This document shows, piece by piece, positions 26,371-35,940 of a DNA stretch of 64,000 nucleotides. The notes below the pieces were generated by a model that saw only the letters and a list, made by a program, of their open reading frames with translations, was not told the origin of the DNA and searched no databases. Where the stretch lies: assembly GCF_001984575.1 (NCBI RefSeq), contig NZ_LZNS01000001.1, forward strand, positions 2,962,872-3,026,871, written 5' to 3'. Source of the DNA: Streptomyces sp. MP131-18 (GTDB taxonomy: Bacteria; Actinomycetota; Actinomycetes; Streptomycetales; Streptomycetaceae). Numbering within the stretch: the first letter of the stretch is position 1; the number at the start of each line of letters is the position of its first letter. The translations under genes and the position numbers were made by a program.

Positions 26371-26383
26371 TGAACGATGTTCA
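26371..26383. promoter_or_regulatory. TGAAC-N3-GTTCA inverted repeat
   Basis: A perfect inverted repeat with two more GTTCA half-sites at 26324-26328 and 26346-26350. It lies about 105 bp upstream of the DUF6716 start. The spacing is one base short of the actinobacterial LexA box (GAAC-N4-GTTC), so another regulator is more likely. Confidence 0.4.
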
Positions 26384-26684
26384 CCTGACGGGGCAGGATG
26401 AGCACGAGGCGGCCCGGGTACGCCCCGGCGGCTTCGCACGCCCGGCGCCCGCCACTCAGCGTACCGTCGCCATCACGTCACGTGACACCTGGTGGGGAGG
26501 CGAGCGCGCCCCGCACCGCGGGCCGGTGGACGTGCGGGGTGATTGACCCCCAGGAGCATCCGGCGAGCATTCCAGTGAGCTTCCGGAGCGGCGCGCGGCG
26601 GGCAGAGGCCGACGGGAAGCGGCCGGCGGGCGCGCGGCCCCCCGCGGGGGCCTGGTCGTGTCAGGGAGGCCGGAGGCCGGGTGC

Positions 26685-26719
26685 GCGGGCGGGGCTAGGG
26701 GGAAAGCCGCCCCGCCCGC
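26685..26719 (-). terminator. 11-bp GC hairpin behind the sigma-factor gene
   Basis: GCGGGCGGGGC (26685-26695) pairs perfectly with GCCCCGCCCGC (26709-26719) across a 13-nt loop. It is placed 128 bp downstream of the sigma-factor stop on the minus strand. Confidence 0.6.
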
Positions 26720-26846
26720 GCCTGGGGCTCCCTGAGGTACGGGGGGGACCTCGGGATTGCCCCGTCGGCCGGTGACCAGTCGGCCTGTTCCTTACTGCGC
26801 CGTAGCCTCGATTTCCGTTACACGCCGGGGAAGTGCGCCCGGAGCG

Positions 26847-27407
26847 TCAGTCCTCTCCGAGCTCCACCAACTGCGCCAGCCTGCGCAGACCCCGATGGTT
26901 CGCCGTCCGTACCGCGCCGGGACGGCAGCCGAGAAGAGAGGCCGCCCGCCGCGAGTCGAGGCCGAACAGCGTGCGTAAGACCACGGCTTCCGCCTGCTCC
27001 TGCGGCAGCTCGCGGACCAGGGCGAACGCCCTGGTCGTGGCCAGTGCGGCCATGGCCTCCTCGGCGGTGTCCGACGAGGCGGGCACGTCGGCGAGCGTCG
27101 TCTCGTCGGCGCGCATCTCCTGCGGGCGCCGCCCGCGTGCCCTGAGGTGATCCAGCGCGCGATTGCGCGCGATTCTCGCGGTCCAGCCCCGGAAACGGTC
27201 GGCGTCGCCGCTGAAGCGGGAAAGGTCCCGCGATATGTGCAGCCACGCCTCCGCTGTGACATCCTCCACGTCCGGCTCCGCGACGATGGTGCGCACGTAG
27301 CCGAGCAGCCGCGGATGGACCGCTTTGAAAACGGCCCCGAACGCGGTTTCGTCCCCTTCCTGCGCCGCGTGCACCGCCGCGGTCAGGTCGATGTCTGCCC
27401 CCTGCAC
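26847..27407 (-). CDS. ECF-type RNA polymerase sigma factor
   Basis: Protein of 186 aa with sigma region 2 (AEAWLHISRDLSRF and FRGWTARIARNRALDHLR) and region 4 (LPQEQAEAVVLRTLFGLDSRRAASLL followed by the PGAVRTANHRGLRRLAQ recognition helix). The two are joined by a short linker, and no C-terminal extension is present. The start GTG 27407 is preceded by a G-rich run. No anti-sigma gene is adjacent, so how it is controlled cannot be read from the context. It is transcribed away from the GH20 gene's promoter region. Confidence 0.92.
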   Translation of the reverse strand: MQGADIDLTAAVHAAQEGDETAFGAVFKAVHPRLLGYVRTIVAEPDVEDVTAEAWLHISRDLSRFSGDADRFRGWTARIARNRALDHLRARGRRPQEMRADETTLADVPASSDTAEEAMAALATTRAFALVRELPQEQAEAVVLRTLFGLDSRRAASLLGCRPGAVRTANHRGLRRLAQLVELGED

Positions 27408-27686
27408 TCCCGGCCCCCCTTTGCGGCCCTGACACCGCAGTCTTCTCAGAGCTGGTAACTGTGAGTCTCTGGTGTCTGAACGCTACGCGTCCCGGACGGC
27501 TGAGTCCATGGCGCATCCGGACGTATCCGCTCGGTAACAGAATGGCGGGACCGGACGCTGTAGGGGATACGGACCCGGGCCCGGCCAGGCTCGCGTCCGG
27601 CGGCAGCCGGGGTCTCTCCTGTGGGGGGTGGCGGCCCCGGCTGTTCGCAGTCCCCGCGGCCTGGCGGCGCCTGAAGGCTCCGCGGC
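27408..27686. other. Intergenic region between the GH20 and sigma genes
   Basis: These 279 bases lie between two leftward genes. The part near 27440-27540 is less GC-rich and probably carries the sigma-gene promoter. I found no gene, strong terminator or RNA here. Confidence 0.5.
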
Positions 27687-29297
27687 TCATGTCCGCTCCA
27701 CTCGTTCGACCAACTGGGTGAACTCCGCCCAGCCGGGGCCTGGTTCCCGCGGGTCCCACAGTTTCTGGGCGACGGCGGCGAGCGGCAGCCTGATGCCCTC
27801 GGCCACCTGCTCGGGAGTCTGGGCATCGGCGAGGTCGCACCAGACGGCCAGCCGCCCGCCCGGCACGTGCTCGGCACCGGCGTACTCCTCCGGCACCGGG
27901 GTGCTGCCGCGCAGCACGTCGGGCGTCCACTCCTCGTAGATCCGCTGCCCGGTCGGGTAGGTGAACTGGTTCGGCTCGCCGAGCACGTAGTAGAGGTACT
28001 CGGAGTTGAGATTGACCAGCCGCCATCCGCCGTCCAGGTACTCCTCGGGCTCGCGGGCGCCCTGCTCGCGACCCGTCCAGTAGGCGACCTGCCGGTCCTG
28101 GTCCGGCTCGACGACGCCGCCGCGGTGCATGCCGTCGTTCCACACCTGCGGCATCTTGTCCGCCTCGCGCGCGGTCTCGGCGCGGTCGTTCAGCCAGCCG
28201 GTGGCCAGGTCCGAGACGCCGGCGTCCGCGCCGTGGCGCTCGCGCGCGGCCTCCGCGAGCCCCGGGTAGGTGGCCTCGGGGTCCGTGGCGTTCAGCGCCA
28301 CGTACTCGTCGCCGCCGAGGTGCATGAAGCGGCCGGGGAAAAGGTCGGCGTACTCGCGCAGCAGCTCGTCGACGAGGTCGGCGGCGGCCGGGTCGGCGAT
28401 GTCGATGGCGCCCTCGGCCGGACTGCCGTCCGCCCTGGTCAGCTGGAGGTCGGGGTGGGCGGCGAGCACCGCGCCGAGGTGGCCGGGCGAGTCGATCTCG
28501 GGGATCACGGTGATGTGCAGCGACTCGGCGAGGTCGAGGATGCCGCGTACCTCGTCCTTGGTGAGGTGCGTGTCGGAGACGACCTCGGGGTGGGAATCGC
28601 TCTCGATGCGGAAGCCCTGGTCGTCGCTGAAGTGCAGCTGGAGCTGGTTGAGCTTGAGGTCGGCCATCTCGTGCAGCCGGTCCTCGATCCACGCGGCGGG
28701 GAAGTGCTTGCGCGCGATGTCGAGCATCAGGCCGCGCTGCGGCCGGTCCGGCCGGTCGGAGACGGTGCCCTGCGGCAGGCCGCCGCGGTCGGTCACGGAC
28801 TGCCGCACGGTGCGGGTGCCGTAGAACACGCCGGCCTCGGTCCTGCCGGTGACGGTGACCTGCCGGTCGTCGGTCATCAGGGTGTAGCCCTCGGCGCCGG
28901 TGTCCGCGTCCGGGTCGAGGACGAGGGCGATGTCGCCTGGGCCCGCGCCGTCCGCGGCGCGGTCGGCGTCCAGTTCCCCGGCGAGCCGGTCGGCCTCGTC
29001 GGCGAGCGGTCCCTCGGGGTCGGCGACGACGCGGGTGGAGTCGGCTGGTGCCCAGCCGGGCCCGGAGGCCGATTCGAACGACCGCACGAAGGGGATGGTT
29101 TCCGGGGCCCCCGAGGGGCCGGTGGGCAGGGCGGAGGGGGCGGGGGACGTGGGGGTGGCCGCTTGCCGGCCGGCCGCTCCGGGACGCTCCGTGACCGGCG
29201 CGTCGTCGGTCCGCTGTACGACGGTGACCACCGTGGCAACGGCGATCACCAGCACAGCCGCGGCCAGTGCGAATATTCGCCATGGCGCACGTTGCAT
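27687..29297 (-). CDS. Membrane-anchored or secreted beta-N-acetylhexosaminidase (GH20)
   Basis: Protein of 536 aa. An N-terminal hydrophobic segment (IFALAAAVLVIAVATVVTVV) serves as anchor or signal and is followed by a Pro/Thr/Ser linker. A GH20b-type alpha/beta domain comes next, then the GH20 catalytic barrel with the HLGGDE signature (Asp-Glu pair for substrate-assisted catalysis) and WNDGMHRGG. It should release terminal GlcNAc or GalNAc from chitin oligomers or glycans outside the cell. ATG 29297 starts just before the hydrophobic run; ATG 29321 with GGGG upstream is equally likely. It is divergent from sdhC. Confidence 0.92.
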   Translation of the reverse strand: MQRAPWRIFALAAAVLVIAVATVVTVVQRTDDAPVTERPGAAGRQAATPTSPAPSALPTGPSGAPETIPFVRSFESASGPGWAPADSTRVVADPEGPLADEADRLAGELDADRAADGAGPGDIALVLDPDADTGAEGYTLMTDDRQVTVTGRTEAGVFYGTRTVRQSVTDRGGLPQGTVSDRPDRPQRGLMLDIARKHFPAAWIEDRLHEMADLKLNQLQLHFSDDQGFRIESDSHPEVVSDTHLTKDEVRGILDLAESLHITVIPEIDSPGHLGAVLAAHPDLQLTRADGSPAEGAIDIADPAAADLVDELLREYADLFPGRFMHLGGDEYVALNATDPEATYPGLAEAARERHGADAGVSDLATGWLNDRAETAREADKMPQVWNDGMHRGGVVEPDQDRQVAYWTGREQGAREPEEYLDGGWRLVNLNSEYLYYVLGEPNQFTYPTGQRIYEEWTPDVLRGSTPVPEEYAGAEHVPGGRLAVWCDLADAQTPEQVAEGIRLPLAAVAQKLWDPREPGPGWAEFTQLVERVERT

Positions 29298-29473
29298 ACC
29301 TCGAAGGTAACCGTTGGCCATGGCCCCGCAAACGGATGACGTCCCCGCCCGTTTGCTTCCGCCGAAGGCCCCAGGGACGGTGCGAGCGGGCCCCGCGGAT
29401 ACCATGACCGCGGCCGGTGGACCGTATCCGGCCGGGCCAGCGGCCCACTGAGCGTCGTGTGAAGGGTTCTTCC

Positions 29474-29854
29474 GTGCCGGCAGGAACGTTGTACCGCGGC
29501 CGGGAAGGCATGTGGTCATGGGTGGCGCACCGCGTCACCGGTGTCCTCGTTTTCTTCTTCCTGTTCGTCCATGTGCTGGACACCGCCCTCGTCCGCGTCT
29601 CCCCCGAGGCGTACGACGACACCATCGCGCTGTACAAGATGCCCCTGGTCGCCGTGATGGAGTACGGCCTGGTCGCCGCCGTACTGTTCCACGCGCTGAA
29701 CGGGCTGCGCGTCGTGGCCGTCGACTTCTGGTCGAAGGGCGCCCGCTACCAGAAGCAGATGCTGTGGAGCGTGGTGGGCGTGTGGGCTGTTCTGATGGCC
29801 GGGGCCGCCTATCCGGTGCTCGGGCACGCGTTCCGTGAGCTGTTCGGGAGCTGA
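29474..29854 (+). CDS. sdhC: Succinate dehydrogenase cytochrome b556 subunit
   Basis: Protein of 126 aa with three membrane helices. LYRGREGMWSWVAHRVTGV is the conserved entry with the quinone-site Ser/Arg region. The His in LFVHVLDTA or LFHALNGLR can ligate haem. It anchors the dehydrogenase to the membrane and passes electrons to menaquinone. GTG 29474 is selected from GAAGGG 7 nt upstream and family start sites. First gene of sdhCDAB; its stop overlaps the sdhD start by one base. Confidence 0.95.
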   Translation: MPAGTLYRGREGMWSWVAHRVTGVLVFFFLFVHVLDTALVRVSPEAYDDTIALYKMPLVAVMEYGLVAAVLFHALNGLRVVAVDFWSKGARYQKQMLWSVVGVWAVLMAGAAYPVLGHAFRELFGS

Positions 29855-30321
29855 TGATCATGGCCATCGACACGAACGGGTCCAGCCCCTCCGGCTACGG
29901 TCCCGACCACCCCGCGCCCGTCATCGAGCCGCCGCGCGCCCGCACCCGCCGCACCCCGCGCACCACCCGCACCAACTTCGAGATGTACGGCTGGCTGTTC
30001 ATGCGGGTCTCCGGCATCCTCCTCGTGGTGCTGGTGATCACGCATCTGATGATCCAGCTGGTCCTCGACGGCGGTGTCAGCAAGGTGAGTTTCGCCTTCG
30101 TGGCGGGCCGCTGGGCCTCACCGTTCTGGCAGGCATGGGACCTCATCATGCTGTGGCTGGCCATGCTGCACGGCGGTCTCGGCCTGCGGACCATCATCAA
30201 CGACTATGCGCAGCGCGACGGCACGCGCTTCTGGCTGAAGATGCTCCTGTACACGGCCACGGTCTTCACCGTGCTGCTGGGCACCCTGGTGATCTTCACC
30301 TTCGACCCGAACATCAGCTGA
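29854..30321 (+). CDS. sdhD: Succinate dehydrogenase hydrophobic membrane anchor subunit
   Basis: Protein of 155 aa. A basic Pro-rich N-terminal tail of about 40 residues precedes three helices beginning at [21 protein letters not shown]. Candidate haem/quinone residues are the His in THLM and in MLHGGLGLR. It forms the membrane domain with SdhC. ATG 29854 shares a base with the sdhC stop; ATG 29860 is an alternative. Confidence 0.95.
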   Translation: MIMAIDTNGSSPSGYGPDHPAPVIEPPRARTRRTPRTTRTNFEMYGWLFMRVSGILLVVLVITHLMIQLVLDGGVSKVSFAFVAGRWASPFWQAWDLIMLWLAMLHGGLGLRTIINDYAQRDGTRFWLKMLLYTATVFTVLLGTLVIFTFDPNIS

Positions 30322-30334
30322 AGGACCCCGGGGT

Positions 30335-32101
30335 GTGACGACAGCCATGCAGATCCACAAGTACGACACCGTCATCGTCGGCGCGGGCGGCGCCGGCATG
30401 CGCGCGGCCATCGAGGCCACCAAACGCAGCAGGACCGCGGTCCTGACCAAGCTGTACCCCACCCGCTCCCACACCGGCGCCGCCCAGGGCGGTATGGCCG
30501 CGGCCCTCGCGAACGTCGAGGACGACAACTGGGAGTGGCACACCTTCGACACGGTCAAGGGCGGCGACTACCTGGTCGACCAGGACGCCGCGGAGATCCT
30601 GGCCAAGGAGGCCATCGACTCGGTTCTCGACCTGGAGAAGATGGGCCTGCCGTTCAACCGCACGCCCGAGGGCCGCATCGACCAGCGCCGCTTCGGCGGC
30701 CACAGCCGCAACCACGGCGAGGCCCCGGTGCGCCGCTCCTGCTACGCGGCCGACCGCACCGGGCACATGATCCTCCAGACGCTGTACCAGAACTGCGTGA
30801 AGGAGGGCGTGGAGTTCTTCAACGAGTTCTACGTGCTCGACCTGCTGCTGAACGACGTGGCCGGGGTCCGCAGCACCGCGGGCGTGGTGGCGTACGAGCT
30901 GGCGACCGGCGAGCTGCACGTCTTCCAGGCCAAGGCGGTCGTCTTCGCCTCCGGGGGCAACGGCAAGTTCTACCGGGTCACCTCCAACGCGCACACGCTC
31001 ACGGGCGACGGGCAGGCGGCAGCGTTCCGGCGCGGACTGCCGCTTGAGGACATGGAGTTCTTCCAGTTCCACCCGACCGGCATCTGGAAGATGGGCATCC
31101 TGCTCACCGAGGGCGCCCGCGGCGAGGGCGGCATCCTGCGCAACAAGGACGGCGAGCGCTTCATGGAGAAGTACGCGCCGGTGATGAAGGACCTGGCCTC
31201 CCGCGACGTCGTCTCGCGGTCCATCTACACCGAGATCCGCGAGGGCCGCGGCTGCGGTCCCGAGGGGGACCACGTCTACCTGGACCTCACCCACCTGCCG
31301 CCCGAGCAGCTGGACGCGAAGCTGCCGGACATCACCGAGTTCGCGCGCACCTACCTGGGCATCGAGCCGTACACCGACCCCATTCCGATCCAGCCGACCG
31401 CGCACTACGCGATGGGCGGCATCCCGACCAACGTGCGCGGTGAAGTGCTGGCCAACAACACCGACGTCGTGCCCGGCCTGTACGCGGCCGGCGAGGTCGC
31501 CTGCGTGTCCGTGCACGGCGCGAACCGGCTCGGCACCAACTCGCTGCTCGACATCAATGTGTTCGGCCGCCGCGCGGGCGTCGCCGCCGCCGAGTACGCG
31601 GCCACCGCCGGCTTCGTCGACCTGCCGGAGGCGCCCGCGCAGTTCGTGGCCGACGAGGTCGAGCGGATGCGGGACGCCACGGGCAACGAGCGGGTCACCG
31701 AGATCCGCAAGGCGCTCCAGGACACCATGGACAAGAACGCGATGGTCTTCCGCACCGAGCAGACGCTCAAGGAGGCGCTGGAGGAGATCACGGCGCTGCG
31801 CAGCCGCTACCGGAACGTGTCGGTCCAGGACAAGGGCCGCCGCTACAACACCGACCTGCTCGAAGCGCTCGAACTGGGCAATCTGCTGGAGCTGGCCGAG
31901 GTGCTGGTGTTCTCCGCGCTGGCCCGCAAGGAGTCCCGCGGCGGGCACTACCGCGAGGACTACCCCAACCGCGACGACGTCAATTTCATGCGGCACACGA
32001 TGGCGTACCGCGAGACCGACACCGAGGGCAACGAGTCGATCCGGCTGGACTACAAGCCGGTCGTCCAGACCCGCTACCAGCCGACGGAGCGTAAGTACTG
32101 A
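30335..32101 (+). CDS. sdhA: Succinate dehydrogenase flavoprotein subunit
   Basis: Protein of 588 aa, full length. The N-terminal dinucleotide fold is [14 protein letters not shown], and the FAD-attachment His lies in [11 protein letters not shown]. The succinate-binding and catalytic segments include FHPTGIW, REGRGCG and HYAMGGI. It oxidises succinate to fumarate in the TCA cycle and passes electrons to SdhB. GTG 30335 has GAAGGA 7 nt upstream; ATG 30347 is an alternative. Confidence 0.97.
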   Translation: MTTAMQIHKYDTVIVGAGGAGMRAAIEATKRSRTAVLTKLYPTRSHTGAAQGGMAAALANVEDDNWEWHTFDTVKGGDYLVDQDAAEILAKEAIDSVLDLEKMGLPFNRTPEGRIDQRRFGGHSRNHGEAPVRRSCYAADRTGHMILQTLYQNCVKEGVEFFNEFYVLDLLLNDVAGVRSTAGVVAYELATGELHVFQAKAVVFASGGNGKFYRVTSNAHTLTGDGQAAAFRRGLPLEDMEFFQFHPTGIWKMGILLTEGARGEGGILRNKDGERFMEKYAPVMKDLASRDVVSRSIYTEIREGRGCGPEGDHVYLDLTHLPPEQLDAKLPDITEFARTYLGIEPYTDPIPIQPTAHYAMGGIPTNVRGEVLANNTDVVPGLYAAGEVACVSVHGANRLGTNSLLDINVFGRRAGVAAAEYAATAGFVDLPEAPAQFVADEVERMRDATGNERVTEIRKALQDTMDKNAMVFRTEQTLKEALEEITALRSRYRNVSVQDKGRRYNTDLLEALELGNLLELAEVLVFSALARKESRGGHYREDYPNRDDVNFMRHTMAYRETDTEGNESIRLDYKPVVQTRYQPTERKY

Positions 32102-32874
32102 TGGCAACCCCGACGTTGGAGAAGCAGCCCGCGGCCGACACCGGCCACCTGGTGACGGTGACGTTCCGCATCCGCCGGTTCGACCCGGAACGGTCCGCGG
32201 ACGCGTACTGGCAGGACTTCGAGCTGAGGATCGATCCGAAGGAGCGGGTGCTCGACGGGCTGCACCAGATCAAGTGGGAGCACGACGGCTCCCTGACGTT
32301 CCGCCGCTCCTGCGCGCACGGCATCTGCGGCTCGGACGCCATGCGGATCAACGGCAAGAACCGGCTGGCCTGCAAGGTCCTCATCAAGGACATCGCCGAT
32401 GTCAAGGACGGCGTCGGCACCAAGCCCGTCGTGATCGAGGCGATGAAGGGCATGACGGTCCTGAAGGACCTGATCGTCGACATGGACCCGTTCTTCCAGG
32501 CGTACCGGGACATGATGCCGTTCCTGATCACGTCGGGGAACGAACCGACCCGCGAGCGCCGCCAGTCGCCGCGCGACCGGGAGCGCTTCGACGACACCAC
32601 CAAGTGCATCCTGTGCGCCGCCTGCACCTCCTCCTGCCCGGTGTTCTGGAACGACGGGCAGTACTTCGGCCCCGCGGCCATCGTCAACGCGCACCGCTTC
32701 ATCTTCGACTCGCGCGACGAGGGCGGGGAGCAGCGCCTGGAGATCCTGAACGACCGGGACGGGGTGTGGCGTTGCCGCACCATCTTCAACTGCACGGACG
32801 CCTGCCCGCGTGGCATCCAGGTCACCAAGGCCATCCAGGAGGTCAAGCAGGCGCTGATCACCCGCCGCTTCTGA
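32101..32874 (+). CDS. sdhB: Succinate dehydrogenase iron-sulfur subunit
   Basis: Protein of 257 aa with a plant-type [2Fe-2S] domain (SCAHGICGSDAM) and a C-terminal bacterial ferredoxin domain with CILCAACTSSCPV and CTDACPRG for the remaining clusters. It carries electrons from SdhA to the membrane subunits. The start ATG overlaps the sdhA stop by one base. The end lies 9 bp from the convergent methyltransferase stop, with no visible terminator. Confidence 0.97.
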   Translation: MATPTLEKQPAADTGHLVTVTFRIRRFDPERSADAYWQDFELRIDPKERVLDGLHQIKWEHDGSLTFRRSCAHGICGSDAMRINGKNRLACKVLIKDIADVKDGVGTKPVVIEAMKGMTVLKDLIVDMDPFFQAYRDMMPFLITSGNEPTRERRQSPRDRERFDDTTKCILCAACTSSCPVFWNDGQYFGPAAIVNAHRFIFDSRDEGGEQRLEILNDRDGVWRCRTIFNCTDACPRGIQVTKAIQEVKQALITRRF

Positions 32875-32883
32875 CCGGGTCCC

Positions 32884-33639
32884 TCAGCGGGCGGCGCGGA
32901 GCACCAGTGTGACGAAGCCGAGCACCCCGCGGTAGCCGCCGAGCCAGCCCGCGCGGTGCGCGGTGGCCGTCTCCAGGGCCTCGGCCGCGGCGGGGTGGTC
33001 GGCGTGGTCGAGGACCCAGCGGGTCAGCGAGCCGGTCCAGTGCCACTCGTAGTCGTCCCACTCGGCGAGCGAGGAGGTATGCCCGAACACCGGTGCCCAG
33101 CCGTCCTCCAGGACCAGCTCGACGGTCGTCCCCAGATCGGCGAACTCCTCGGGCACCGCGTCGAGCGCGGCCAGCGCCGCCGGCGTGGGCGGGCGTTCCC
33201 AGAAGCCCTCCCCGACGACCACGCAGCCGCCGGGCGCCAGATGGGGACGCACCGACGTCAGGGTCTGGAGCAGCCCGCCGAACGCGTGGGTGGCACCCAC
33301 GCACAGCACCGCGTCGAACGGCTGGTCCGACGTGAAGCCCGCGGCCGACGTCTCGTGCAGCGTCAGGCGGTCGGCCACCCCGGCGCCCTCGGCCGCGCGC
33401 GCGGCGGCGGCCAGCGCCGCCCCGTTCACATCCACGCCCACCGCCCGCGCCGCCGGCCGGGCGGCCAGCGCCCGCAGCGGCCACGCGCCCTCCCCGCAGC
33501 CGAGGTCGAGCAGGCGCCCCGCGCCGTCCGGCACATGCGCGAGGGCCGCGTCCAGCAAGGCGTCGGCCGAGGCGTCGGACAGCGGCGCCGCGATCGGGTG
33601 CTCCGCGTGGGTGATCAGGTGCCTCTCATAACTCTCCAT
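32884..33639 (-). CDS. Class I SAM-dependent methyltransferase
   Basis: Protein of 251 aa with an AdoMet fold: motif I RLLDLGCGEGAWPL at about residue 42, the acidic end of strand 2 in AVGVDVNG, and FDAVLCVGATHAFGG for motif II. The C-terminus contains a Trp-rich segment (SLAEWDDYEWHWTGSLTRWVL). The target is not identifiable. ATG 33639 is chosen at MESYERHL because the upstream frame overlaps the divergent flavoprotein gene. Confidence 0.85.
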   Translation of the reverse strand: MESYERHLITHAEHPIAAPLSDASADALLDAALAHVPDGAGRLLDLGCGEGAWPLRALAARPAARAVGVDVNGAALAAAARAAEGAGVADRLTLHETSAAGFTSDQPFDAVLCVGATHAFGGLLQTLTSVRPHLAPGGCVVVGEGFWERPPTPAALAALDAVPEEFADLGTTVELVLEDGWAPVFGHTSSLAEWDDYEWHWTGSLTRWVLDHADHPAAAEALETATAHRAGWLGGYRGVLGFVTLVLRAAR

Positions 33640-33702
33640 GCCGCAAGCCTCGCACCCCCCGGCGGCTTCCCTGCGGCCGGACGCGGTGTCACGCTGAAAC
33701 AC

Positions 33703-35070
33703 ATGAACGATCTGTTGTCCCGGCTGCGCGCGGGCCTGCCCGCGGAAGCGGTCCTCACCGACAGCGACGTCACCGCCTCCTACGCCCACGACATGGCCAG
33801 CTTCTGCCCCGCGGGCGCGCCCGCGGCCGTGGTGCTGCCCCGCACCGTCGAGCAGGTCCAGCACGTGATGCGCACGGCGACTTCAGTCCGGGTGCCCGTC
33901 GTGCCCCAGGGCGCGCGGACCGGCCTGTCCGGGGCGGCCAACGCCACCGACGGCTGCATCGTGCTGTCCCTGCTCCGGATGGACCGCGTCCTGCGGATCG
34001 ACCCGGTCGACCGCATCGCCGTGGTGGAGCCCGGGGTGGTCAACGCCGACCTGTCCAAGGCGGTGGCCGCCCACGGCCTGGCCTACCCGCCGGATCCCTC
34101 CAGCTGGGAGCAGTGCACCATCGGCGGGAACATCGGCACCGGCTCGGGCGGCCTGTGCTGCGTCAAGTACGGGGTGACCGCCGAGTACGTGCTCGGCCTC
34201 GACGTCGTGCTCGCCGACGGGCGGCTGCTGAGCACCGGCAGGAGCACCGCCAAGGGCGTCGCCGGATACGACCTGACCCGCCTGTTCGTCGGCTCGGAGG
34301 GCACGCTGGGCGTGGTGGTCCGCGCCGTGCTGGCGCTCAAGCCGGCGCCACCGCGGCAGCTGGTGCTGGCCGCCGAGTTCGGCTCGGCCGCGGCGGCGGG
34401 CGAGGCGGTCGCCCGGATCATGGCCGAGGGGCACACGCCCTCGCTGCTCGAACTGATGGACGCCACGACGATCGCCGCGGTCAACCGGATGACGAAGATG
34501 GGCCTGCCCGAATCGACGCAGGCGCTGCTGCTCGCCGCGTTCGACACCGCGGACCCGGCGGCCGACCTGGCCGCGGTGGGCGAGTTGTGCCGCGCCGCGG
34601 GCGCGGCCGAGGTGGTCCCGGCCGACGACGAGGCCGAGTCCGAGCTGCTGCTGGCCGCCCGCCGGGCGGCGCTGCCCGCGCTGGAGGCGGTGAAGGGCAC
34701 CACGATGATCGACGACGTGTGCGTGCCGCGCAGCAGGCTGGCCGACATGCTCGACGGGGTGGCCCGCATCGCGGCGGAACACCGGCTGACCATCGGCGTG
34801 TGCGCCCACGCCGGCGACGGGAACACGCATCCCACCGTGTGCTTCGACGCCACCGACGAGGACGAGGCGCGGCGGGCCCGCGCCTCGTTCGACGCGATCA
34901 TGGACCTCGGCCTGCGGCTCGGCGGCACCATCACGGGCGAGCACGGCGTCGGCGTCCTCAAACGGGACTGGCTCGCCCGCGAACTCGGTCCTGTGGGCCT
35001 TGAGATGCAGCGTTCCATCCGTCAGGTCTTCGACCCGCTCGGCATTCTCAACCCGGGCAAGGTCCTCTGA
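33703..35070 (+). CDS. FAD-linked oxidase, GlcD/D-lactate dehydrogenase type
   Basis: Protein of 455 aa. The FAD-binding PCMH domain shows PQGARTGLSGAAN and the TIGGNIGTGSGG pyrophosphate loop. The C-terminal half carries the GlcD-type cap with the HAGDGNTHPT metal/substrate segment and TGEHGVGVLK near the end. It likely oxidises glycolate, D-lactate or another 2-hydroxy acid. It is a lone GlcD homologue here, since no glcE/glcF lies nearby. ATG 33703 lacks an obvious Shine-Dalgarno. Confidence 0.9.
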   Translation: MNDLLSRLRAGLPAEAVLTDSDVTASYAHDMASFCPAGAPAAVVLPRTVEQVQHVMRTATSVRVPVVPQGARTGLSGAANATDGCIVLSLLRMDRVLRIDPVDRIAVVEPGVVNADLSKAVAAHGLAYPPDPSSWEQCTIGGNIGTGSGGLCCVKYGVTAEYVLGLDVVLADGRLLSTGRSTAKGVAGYDLTRLFVGSEGTLGVVVRAVLALKPAPPRQLVLAAEFGSAAAAGEAVARIMAEGHTPSLLELMDATTIAAVNRMTKMGLPESTQALLLAAFDTADPAADLAAVGELCRAAGAAEVVPADDEAESELLLAARRAALPALEAVKGTTMIDDVCVPRSRLADMLDGVARIAAEHRLTIGVCAHAGDGNTHPTVCFDATDEDEARRARASFDAIMDLGLRLGGTITGEHGVGVLKRDWLARELGPVGLEMQRSIRQVFDPLGILNPGKVL

Positions 35071-35079
35071 GGGCGCGGG

Positions 35080-35919
35080 TCACTGCTCCGTCCCGGGCAG
35101 CGCGGGCCCTGGCGGGGTGCACAGGTGGTCGACCAGCCGCCGGTGCAGCTCCTCGGGCTCGCGGTTCAGCTCCGGAACGACGCGGGTGCGCCAGGTCTCG
35201 GCGAACCGTTCGAGTGCCCGGTCGAGCGCGCGCTGCTGCATGCGCCGGGTCGCCAGCAGCGGCACCGCGGCGACCGGCCTGGCCAGGCCGCGGCCGCGGA
35301 TCATGACGACGACGTCGAGCCGCCAGGTCCCGTCCGGGCCCGGGCGGGGCCCGGCGTGGACGGCAGCCCGCAGTATCGGGTGCCGGGCGCGGACGATCAG
35401 CGCCGGGCGGCCGGGCGAGGCGCCGCCCGTGGTGACGGCCTCCCACCAGCGGCCGAGGTCGAGCACGCCGCTCAGCGTGAACCAGCGCAGCCGCCTGCGG
35501 CGCCCGTCCGGCCGCCGCAGCGCACCGTCCAGGGACACCTCGGCCCGTTCCGGACGCTCGGCGCCACGCAGCCACAGGGCGGACACCATGCGGGCGCTCG
35601 CCGTCCTGCCGCCCTCGGGGATCAGGTGCGCGGGCTCGGTCACCTCGATCCGCACCCCCGTTTCGCGACCGCGGTCCCAGGCCAGCAGCTCGGCGTCCAC
35701 GGTCTGTCCCTCGCTGTCGACCAGCCCGTATCTCGCACCGGGCCGCAGATGCTGCCCGGAGCGCAGGGCGATGTCGACAACGGGCCTGCCGTCGGGGGCG
35801 ACGAGCTGGCTCCCTTCACCGCGCAGGCTTTCCAGGACCGCGTGCGCCACGTCGAGGGAGCGCTCGACGTGGCCGCGGCTGACGGAGGTCAGGGTGATCG
35901 TGTGCCGTAGGCGTGCCAT
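35080..35919 (-). CDS. Conserved hypothetical protein
   Basis: Protein of 279 aa that I do not recognise. It looks soluble, mixed alpha/beta, Arg-rich, with a Trp-containing centre (FTLSGVLDLGRWWEAV), no signal peptide and no catalytic motif I can name. The C-terminal region is helical and charged. It starts 21 bp after the stop of the peptide-binding protein gene and may be co-transcribed with it. Codon usage matches its neighbours, so it is a real gene. Confidence 0.75.
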   Translation of the reverse strand: MARLRHTITLTSVSRGHVERSLDVAHAVLESLRGEGSQLVAPDGRPVVDIALRSGQHLRPGARYGLVDSEGQTVDAELLAWDRGRETGVRIEVTEPAHLIPEGGRTASARMVSALWLRGAERPERAEVSLDGALRRPDGRRRRLRWFTLSGVLDLGRWWEAVTTGGASPGRPALIVRARHPILRAAVHAGPRPGPDGTWRLDVVVMIRGRGLARPVAAVPLLATRRMQQRALDRALERFAETWRTRVVPELNREPEELHRRLVDHLCTPPGPALPGTEQ

Positions 35920-35940
35920 GCCCGCATCCTGCCGTACGGA

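Larger units (their letters stand above)
26269..26846. other. Intergenic region: DUF6716 promoter side and sigma-gene terminator
   Basis: In 578 bases I see no convincing gene. A plus-strand open frame at 26398-26775 has weak codon bias and no known features. The left part (26270-26400) is AT-rich and contains clustered GTTCA/TGAAC half-sites. The right part contains a strong hairpin and other GC-rich stems. Confidence 0.6.

Noticed and set aside
26371..26383. LexA/SOS box
   Set aside because: The spacer between GAAC and GTTC is 3, not the 4 required by the actinobacterial LexA consensus.
26398..26775. Plus-strand open frame of 125 codons in the gap right of the DUF6716 gene
   Set aside because: It is Arg/Pro/Gly-rich with no motif and no ribosome-binding site, and it overlaps the hairpin that ends the sigma-factor transcript.
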